From the NCBI GenBank assembly GCA_934489945.1, contig CAKSSY010000060.1:1-11329 (forward strand): DNA of 11,329 bases. Direction: 5' to 3'. Under the pieces are notes generated by a model that saw only the letters and a list, made by a program, of their open reading frames with translations, did not search any database and was not told the origin of the DNA. Within the stretch, counting starts at the first letter, position 1; every line of letters starts with the position of its first letter. Position numbers and translations under genes: made by a program. The stretch is from an uncultured Eubacteriales bacterium (GTDB taxonomy: Bacteria > Bacillota > Clostridia > Oscillospirales > CAG-272). This document shows positions 6,895 to 11,329 of the stretch, in pieces.

Positions 6895-7854
6895 ATGACA
6901 GATAAAGACTATGTTTGCGAACAAAGAACCGATGTAAAGGAGTGGCATCAGATTCGTGCTACCGTAAAACTGCCGGATCTGGACACTTTGACTGCCATTA
7001 TGAGCATGATAAACAATAACCTTATGATTGAGGATTACAGTGACATAGATCTCAAGACTTGCTACGGGGATCTCATTGATGAGTCAATTCTGAATGCAGA
7101 TAAATCCGTCGCGTCGGTTTCTGTCTATCTCCCGTGCGAGAAAAACTATAACGAGGTAGTCAGTTTTATCCGGGAGCGTTGTCAAGCCGAAGGAATCGCG
7201 GTAAAAACGGAAGTTGTGGGTGTCAACGAAGAGGATTGGGCAAATTCGTGGAAAGAATACTATAAACCCTTGCATATCGGTCAGAAAATCGTAATTGTGC
7301 CGGCGTGGGAACCGTACGAAAAAAAAGAGGGCGAAGTTATTGTTACCATGGATCCCGGCATGGCATTCGGAACCGGGACACATGAAACGACAAGATTGGT
7401 GATCGGACTTTTGGAGAAGTATACCGTGCCGGGGTGTCGTGTGATGGATGTGGGAACCGGAAGCGGAATTCTTGCCATATGCGCATCCAAGCTCGGAGCA
7501 GCATTCTGCCGCGCTTATGATATTGACGATGTTGCGGTTCGCGTGGCAAGAGATAACATAGCATCCAATGATTGCGAGAATATCATTTGTGAGCAATCCG
7601 ATCTTTTGAAAAATGCGGAAAAGATCGACGGCGGCTATGATTTGATTACGGCGAATATTGTGGCGGATATTATTATTCGCATGATGCCGGATGTTGGAAC
7701 ATTCATGAATTCCCAAACCGTTCTTTTGGCGTCCGGTATTATTCTTGAACGCGCCGGGGATGTTGTGAATGCTTTTGAACAATACGGCTTTGAAGTTGTG
7801 GAGCGCGTTGTGGATAACGGATGGTGCGCTCTCGCTGTACGAAAAAAACAATAA
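6895..7854 (+). CDS. prmA: Ribosomal protein L11 methyltransferase PrmA
   Basis: PrmA methylates amino groups of ribosomal protein L11 with S-adenosylmethionine. From ATG 6895 the product has 319 residues, a usual length. The N-terminal substrate-recognition domain (about 14-110) is followed by the family hallmark WANSWKEYYKP (115-125), then the catalytic segment DPGMAFGTGTHETT (153-166), and the class I methyltransferase SAM loop DVGTGSGILAI (185-195). DLITANIVADII (249-260) is the catalytic-motif region. GAGGG at 6886-6890 lies four bases before the ATG; an in-frame TTG at 6877, overlapping the dnaJ stop, is possible but has no site at the right distance. It is the last gene of the CIRCE transcript here, followed at once by a strong terminator. 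The dnaJ-prmA linkage is common in Firmicutes. Confidence 0.95.
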   Translation: MTDKDYVCEQRTDVKEWHQIRATVKLPDLDTLTAIMSMINNNLMIEDYSDIDLKTCYGDLIDESILNADKSVASVSVYLPCEKNYNEVVSFIRERCQAEGIAVKTEVVGVNEEDWANSWKEYYKPLHIGQKIVIVPAWEPYEKKEGEVIVTMDPGMAFGTGTHETTRLVIGLLEKYTVPGCRVMDVGTGSGILAICASKLGAAFCRAYDIDDVAVRVARDNIASNDCENIICEQSDLLKNAEKIDGGYDLITANIVADIIIRMMPDVGTFMNSQTVLLASGIILERAGDVVNAFEQYGFEVVERVVDNGWCALAVRKKQ

Positions 7855-7865
7855 AAATAATTTTC

Positions 7866-7895
7866 AGGCGAATCGGGGATTCCGATTCGCCTTTT
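7866..7895 (+). terminator. Strong intrinsic terminator of the heat-shock operon
   Basis: AGGCGAATCGG (7866-7876) pairs perfectly with CCGATTCGCCT (7882-7892) over 11 bp around the loop GGATT, followed by TTTT (7892-7895). It begins 12 bases after the prmA stop codon. Confidence 0.92.
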
Positions 7896-7951
7896 AAAAT
7901 GTTAACAAACTGTAAAAACAAGAAAATCGGGCAAAACAAACAAAAAAGACT

Positions 7952-7980
7952 TTGACAATTTGGCGAATTTGATGTATACT
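7952..7980 (+). promoter_or_regulatory. Vegetative promoter of rsmE
   Basis: TTGACA at 7952-7957, a 17-nt spacer, and TATACT at 7975-7980, that is 11 of 12 consensus bases. An A-rich tract at about 7912-7949 precedes it. The predicted start is near 7987, about 33 nt before the rsmE ATG. No CIRCE-like repeat is present. Confidence 0.88.
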
Positions 7981-8019
7981 ATAAACAAACTCTAAACAAA
8001 TGTGGCGAATGGAGTCAAA

Positions 8020-8757
8020 ATGCCGAAATTTTTTGTAAGACAGGATCAGATTACCGACGGGAGAATTCTTCTGTGTGGGGAAGATGCGTTTCATATTTCG
8101 CGCTCCTTGCGAATGGCAAAGGGAGAACATATCACGGTATGCGATATGCAGTGTAAAGAGTATGACTGCGTTTTGAAGGAGTTTCTTCCGGAGGCGGTTG
8201 TGGCGGAGATTGTATGTGCCACAACGATTGAAAACGAACCGTCAAAGAGGATATCTCTTTATCAGGCATTGCCAAAGGGAGATAAGTTTGAGACGGTAAT
8301 CCAAAAATCGGTGGAATGTGGTGCGTTTGAGATTATTCCGTTTGAGAGTGAGCGTTGTATTGCCAAGAGCAAGAGCGATTCTGAAGCGCGGAAAAACGAG
8401 CGTCGCAATAAAATTGCGCTGGAAGCTGCAAAGCAAAGCGGCAGAGGATATGTTCCGCAAGTCGGGTATACGATGAGTTTCCGGGATGCGGTGGACAGAG
8501 CGTGTACAGCTGACCTGTGTCTCTTTTGTTATGAGGGTGAGACTGAAAAAAGTTTGAAAAGCGTATTGCGTGATGCAGAGCGTGAAATTGCCACAATCGC
8601 CCTTATGATAGGGAGTGAGGGCGGTTTTTCGGTTGAGGAAGTTGCATATGCAATCGGTAAGGGAGCGGTTTCGGTTTCTCTCGGAAAACGGATCCTCCGA
8701 ACCGAGACGGTGTCGTCATTTGTGCTTGGATGTTTGATGTATGAATATGAAATGTAA
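8020..8757 (+). CDS. rsmE: 16S rRNA (uracil-1498-N3)-methyltransferase RsmE
   Basis: RsmE is a SPOUT-superfamily enzyme that makes m3U1498 in 16S rRNA near the decoding site, acting on assembled 30S subunits. From ATG 8020 the product has 245 residues, the usual length. The N-terminal PUA-like RNA-binding domain is at about 1-70, starting with the typical MPKFFV. The C-terminal knotted methyltransferase domain carries YQALPKGDKFETVIQKSVE (81-99), ALEAAKQSGR (133-142), the SAM-site GSEGGFS (198-204) and the knot motif SLGKRILRTETV (220-231). GGAG at 8011-8014 is five bases before ATG 8020. The in-frame GTG at 8002 would add six residues, has no ribosome binding site, and breaks the family N-terminus. 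The gene has its own promoter and lies after the heat-shock operon terminator. Confidence 0.96.
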   Translation: MPKFFVRQDQITDGRILLCGEDAFHISRSLRMAKGEHITVCDMQCKEYDCVLKEFLPEAVVAEIVCATTIENEPSKRISLYQALPKGDKFETVIQKSVECGAFEIIPFESERCIAKSKSDSEARKNERRNKIALEAAKQSGRGYVPQVGYTMSFRDAVDRACTADLCLFCYEGETEKSLKSVLRDAEREIATIALMIGSEGGFSVEEVAYAIGKGAVSVSLGKRILRTETVSSFVLGCLMYEYEM

Positions 8758-8758
8758 G

Positions 8759-8777
8759 TGCTTTTGGTGAAAAAGCA
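8759..8777 (+). other. Weak hairpin after rsmE
   Basis: TGCTTTT (8759-8765) pairs with AAAAGCA (8771-8777) around a 5-nt loop, two bases after the rsmE stop codon. It is A/T-rich and not followed by a T run, so it is a poor terminator candidate. Apart from this and the promoter below, I see nothing in 8758-8900. Confidence 0.25.
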
Positions 8778-8819
8778 TAAAAATGTTGGATAAAATTTGT
8801 AAATAATTTTGAAAACCTA

Positions 8820-8848
8820 TTGAAAAAAAACAAAAAATGGTGTATGAT
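8820..8848 (+). promoter_or_regulatory. Vegetative promoter of the CdaR-like regulator gene
   Basis: TTGAAA at 8820-8825, a 17-nt spacer, and TATGAT at 8843-8848, that is 10 of 12 consensus bases. The predicted start is near 8855, leaving a leader of about 45 nt that ends in the ribosome binding site GGGGAG (8889-8894). Confidence 0.78.
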
Positions 8849-8900
8849 ATATCAGACTTTCAGTTAATTCGGAAAATAAAATGGATGTGGGGAGAGTAAT

Positions 8901-9986
8901 ATGTCAAACAGATTGTTTCAGGGCGTTATTCATCAGATGAAGGACGCAATTGACCGTGTGATCGGCGTGATCGATGAAAACGGAGTCATCATAGCTTGCT
9001 CTGAGCTTGTACGGGTCGGAGAACTTAAACAGGGAGTTCGTGAGGGACTCACATATACATCCGATACTTTTATTTCCGAAGGTTATACGTATCGTCCCAT
9101 CAGCGGCGGTATGAAGTTGGAGTATATGGTTTTTGTTGAGGGCGAGGATAAGATGGCAGACAAAATATCCAAACTGCTTGCCATATCGCTCGGAAATATC
9201 AAAAATCTTTACGATGAAAAGTACGATAAGGGTTCTTTTATCAAGAATATTATTTTGGATAATATTCTGTCAAGCGACATTTATATCAAGAGTAAAGAAT
9301 TGCATTTCAATACCGAGGAAGTACGTATCGTTTTCCTGATTAAATTTTACGGAAAAACCGATATGATGCCGTTTGAAATGCTTCAGAATATGTTTCCCGA
9401 TAAATCCAAGGATTATGTTATCAGCGTTGGAGAACACGACATTGTGCTTGTCAAGGATATTAAAGCGGGAACCGATATTAAGGAAATCGAAAAGATTGCC
9501 ACGAATATCGCCGATACTTTAAGCACAGAGTTTTACACCAAAGTGTCTATCGGTATTTCTACAATTGTTGACAATATCAAGGATCTTGCCCGTGCCTATA
9601 AGGAGGCTCAGGTGGCTTTGGATGTCGGCAAGGTGTTTGAAACCGAAAAAAATATTATCAGTTATGAAAATCTCGGTATCGGGCGTTTGATTTATCAGCT
9701 TCCCACTACCTTGTGTGAGATGTTTTTGCAGGAGGTTTTCAAGAAGGGAAGTCTTGAATCTCTTGACAGAGAGACTCTGATGACCATTCAGTGCTTCTTT
9801 GAAAACAATCTGAATGTTTCGGAAACTTCACGCAAGTTGTTTGTACACAGAAATACTTTGGTGTATCGTTTGGAAAAGATTCGCAAACTGACAGGGTTGG
9901 ATTTGCGTGAATTTGAACATGCCATCACGTTCAAGGTTGCGTTGATGGTTAAGAAATATCTGAATTCCAAGCCCGGAAAATCATAA
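8901..9986 (+). CDS. CdaR/PucR-type transcriptional regulator
   Basis: This is a 361-residue predicted transcription factor. The C-terminus is a clear PucR/CdaR helix-turn-helix (HTH_30): ENNLNVSETSRKL (301-313) then VHRNTLVYRLEKIRKLTG (315-332), the most conserved part of that family. The middle (about 140-260) resembles the degenerate GGDEF-like domain of CdaR proteins, including VSIGIS (215-220) and KDLARAYKEAQVALDVGK (227-244). The N-terminal 1-120 looks like a PAS/GAF-like sensor; VIDENGVIIACSELVRVGEL (23-42) recalls the diacid-recognition domain of CdaR. No membrane segment is seen, so it is cytoplasmic. ATG 8901 has GGGGAG six bases upstream. The gene has its own promoter and appears monocistronic, with a hairpin behind it. 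Nothing nearby is a sugar-acid or purine pathway gene, so ligand and targets are unknown. Confidence 0.88.
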   Translation: MSNRLFQGVIHQMKDAIDRVIGVIDENGVIIACSELVRVGELKQGVREGLTYTSDTFISEGYTYRPISGGMKLEYMVFVEGEDKMADKISKLLAISLGNIKNLYDEKYDKGSFIKNIILDNILSSDIYIKSKELHFNTEEVRIVFLIKFYGKTDMMPFEMLQNMFPDKSKDYVISVGEHDIVLVKDIKAGTDIKEIEKIATNIADTLSTEFYTKVSIGISTIVDNIKDLARAYKEAQVALDVGKVFETEKNIISYENLGIGRLIYQLPTTLCEMFLQEVFKKGSLESLDRETLMTIQCFFENNLNVSETSRKLFVHRNTLVYRLEKIRKLTGLDLREFEHAITFKVALMVKKYLNSKPGKS

Positions 9987-9995
9987 TGGAAAATG

Positions 9996-10029
9996 AAGCG
10001 AAACCGACGCAAAGGCGTCAGTTTCGCTT
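9996..10029 (+). terminator. Hairpin after the regulator gene
   Basis: AAGCGAAAC (9996-10004) pairs with GTTTCGCTT (10021-10029). After one C-A mismatch, GACGC (10006-10010) pairs with GCGTC (10015-10019) around the tetraloop AAAG. That makes 14 pairs in a 34-nt hairpin placed ten bases after the stop codon. Downstream on the + strand there is no T run, so termination may be incomplete; the - strand side is somewhat richer in T (a TTTT three bases after the stem). Confidence 0.65.
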
Positions 10030-10075
10030 ATGTAGTGTATTGCTGTCGATGTTTTCCGTTTTATGAGAACGGTGT

Positions 10076-10083
10076 GAGGGGGG
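10076..10083 (+). promoter_or_regulatory. Probable ribosome binding site of the S41 protease gene
   Basis: GAGGGGGG lies seven bases before the in-frame codon ACG 10091, which is where a start codon would be expected but is not ATG, GTG or TTG. The six-G run also makes this a place where a base could be miscounted. Confidence 0.45.
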
Positions 10084-10090
10084 ATCGCTT

Positions 10091-11329
10091 ACGCAGGAAG
10101 AAATTCGACCGGATAAGGCTCCGGAACAAAGACCGAAAAACGAAAAAAAACTGTCGGTAAACAAAATTGCAATTTTTGCAGTTGTTTTGTTGGGGGCGGT
10201 TTTACTTTCCGTTATGATTACCTTTTCGGTTACGATAAATCATTATACGACAAAGGAAACTGATGTTGCTTATCGCTTCCGCGTTTTGAGACAATATCTC
10301 GACAATGTTGCCTATTATGATCCGGATTATGATGCGATGCTGAACGAGGCACTCAAAGCATATGTCGGATCTTCCGGCGATCCGTATACGGTGTATTATG
10401 ATGCCGAGGAATTTGCCGCTTTGAATGACAGGAATGAAGGTCACTATGTGGGAATCGGAGTAACAGTGGAAAAAACCGAGACCGGCTATCAGTCGAAGCT
10501 TTATCGTGTTATGAAGATTACGGCTGTCCGAGAGGGATCAGCGGCACAAAAAGCAGGCATTCGTGTCGGAGATGAAATTTATGCGATTACGGCGGATGAA
10601 AAAACAACGCTTTTGAATGATGTTTCTTACACGAAAGCGTCGGAGCTGATACGCGGTGAGGTAGGAACATCGGTAGGTTTGTCGTTGTTTCGCGAAGAAA
10701 ACAAAGAAAAAAAACAAATTGAGATCTCAGTTCTGCGTGAAACAATTCTGACGGAAACGGTGACATGTCGCATTTCCGAAACAGATCCTTCCGTTGGGAT
10801 TGTAACGATTCCGCAATTTGATCTGACAACGCCTCAGGCACTCAAAACCTGTATGAATTTGCTCATTGAACAGGGAATCGGACGTTTTGTGTTTGATCTG
10901 CGCGATAACGGCGGTGGTGATCTTGCCTCTGTGATTGCCTGTGCCAGTTATTTTCTTCAAAAAGGAGATGTCATTCTGAGCACTGCCGATAAGGCAGGGC
11001 GAAAAACCGTTTATAAAACCGAGGTGCGAAAAAACAGTGACGAATATGTGACCTGTGATGTTTCGGAAAATGAAATCGGAATGTATCGCGGTTATTCTTT
11101 TACGGTTCTTATTAACGGAAATACGGCAAGTGCGGCAGAACTTTTGACGGCGGTGTTCCGGGATTATTCGTTGGGAACGATTATCGGCGAAAAAAGTTAC
11201 GGAAAAGGCTCCATGCAGTCAATATACTCGCTATCGCGCTTTGGCATTGACGGAGGACTCAAGGTGACAACAAGATTGTACTTTCCGCCGTGCGGTGAAG
11301 GTTATAATCAGATCGGGATAACGCCGGAT
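10091..11329 (+). CDS. S41-family PDZ protease (CtpA-like), membrane-anchored, 3' end outside window
   Basis: This is a serine-lysine processing protease of the Tsp/CtpA family, truncated by the window end (413 codons seen). Numbering from ACG 10091: a charged cytoplasmic tail 1-24, one membrane anchor about 25-47 (KIAIFAVVLLGAVLLSVMIT), then an extracytoplasmic part. A PDZ domain lies at about 119-215 (GIGVTVEK, then REGSAAQKAGIRVGDEIYAI). The protease core has FDLRDNGGG at 268-276, the nucleophile Ser347 in NTASAAELL, and the general-base Lys372 in SYGKGSMQ. The Ser-Lys spacing of 25 equals that of E. coli Prc (Ser430, Lys455), so the enzyme should be active. The frame is open from 10067, but no ATG, GTG or TTG comes before the membrane anchor; the first in-frame ATG, 10214, lies inside it. 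The start given here rests on the ribosome binding site at 10076-10083. Substrates are unknown. Confidence 0.9.

Noticed and set aside
7982..8000. Direct repeat TAAACAAA twice with an 11-nt period after the rsmE promoter
   Set aside because: It is a short A-rich sequence in an A-rich leader; there is no evidence beyond what composition would give.
8002..8004. GTG 8002 as the rsmE start
   Set aside because: It has no ribosome binding site and would add six residues before the family-typical MPKFFV; ATG 8020 is preceded by GGAG.
7867..8010. Three copies of GGCGAAT (7867, 7962, 8004) around the rsmE promoter as operator sites
   Set aside because: The spacing is irregular, one copy is explained by the terminator stem, and the same heptamer appears inside unrelated genes (near 1590 and 7650). 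It is most likely chance.
10040..10067. Possible promoter for the S41 protease, TTGCTG and TATGAG with a 16-nt spacer
   Set aside because: Only seven of twelve consensus bases match; too weak to list as a feature.
10063..10077. Tiny frame ATG AGA ACG GTG TGA before the protease gene as a leader peptide
   Set aside because: It encodes four residues with no ribosome binding site, and nothing links it to an attenuation structure.

Overview
The window looks like a core chromosomal segment of a low-to-mid GC Gram-positive bacterium of the class Clostridia. Four things point there: a CIRCE/HrcA heat-shock operon in the order hrcA-grpE-dnaK-dnaJ-prmA; a DnaK without the roughly 25-residue N-terminal insert of Gram-negative DnaKs; vegetative promoters of the TTGACA-17-TATACT type; and strong purine-rich ribosome binding sites. 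I cannot fix the genus from sequence reading alone. All genes I can support lie on the + strand, and I see no tRNA, rRNA, CRISPR array or mobile element.

Region by region: (1) 1-1925 is the end of a polar amino acid ABC importer operon: the C-terminus of the substrate-binding protein, an intercistronic hairpin, the permease, and an overlapping ATPase with an extra segment of about 68 residues. (2) 1926-7895 is the heat-shock operon: a promoter with a CIRCE operator just downstream, then hrcA (repressor), grpE (exchange factor), dnaK (Hsp70), a long dnaK-dnaJ hairpin, dnaJ (Hsp40), prmA (ribosomal protein L11 methyltransferase) and a strong intrinsic terminator. (3) 7950-8757 is rsmE (16S rRNA U1498 methyltransferase) with its own vegetative promoter. 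(4) 8820-10029 is a CdaR/PucR-type regulator with its own promoter, closed by a hairpin. (5) 10067-11329 is an S41 (CtpA-like) membrane-anchored PDZ protease that runs off the window and has no ordinary start codon at the expected place.

How it works together: HrcA should bind CIRCE and repress its own operon. DnaK, DnaJ and GrpE form the Hsp70 folding machine, and the hairpin after dnaK could help keep DnaK more abundant than DnaJ. PrmA and RsmE modify the translation apparatus, but only PrmA is inside the stress-controlled transcript here.

Most of the window is ordinary conserved biology, and I do not see a whole new system. The points most worth checking are the insertion in the ABC ATPase, an inverted repeat that brackets the hrcA transcription start and could terminate only read-through transcripts, the dnaK-dnaJ hairpin, and the missing start codon of the S41 protease.
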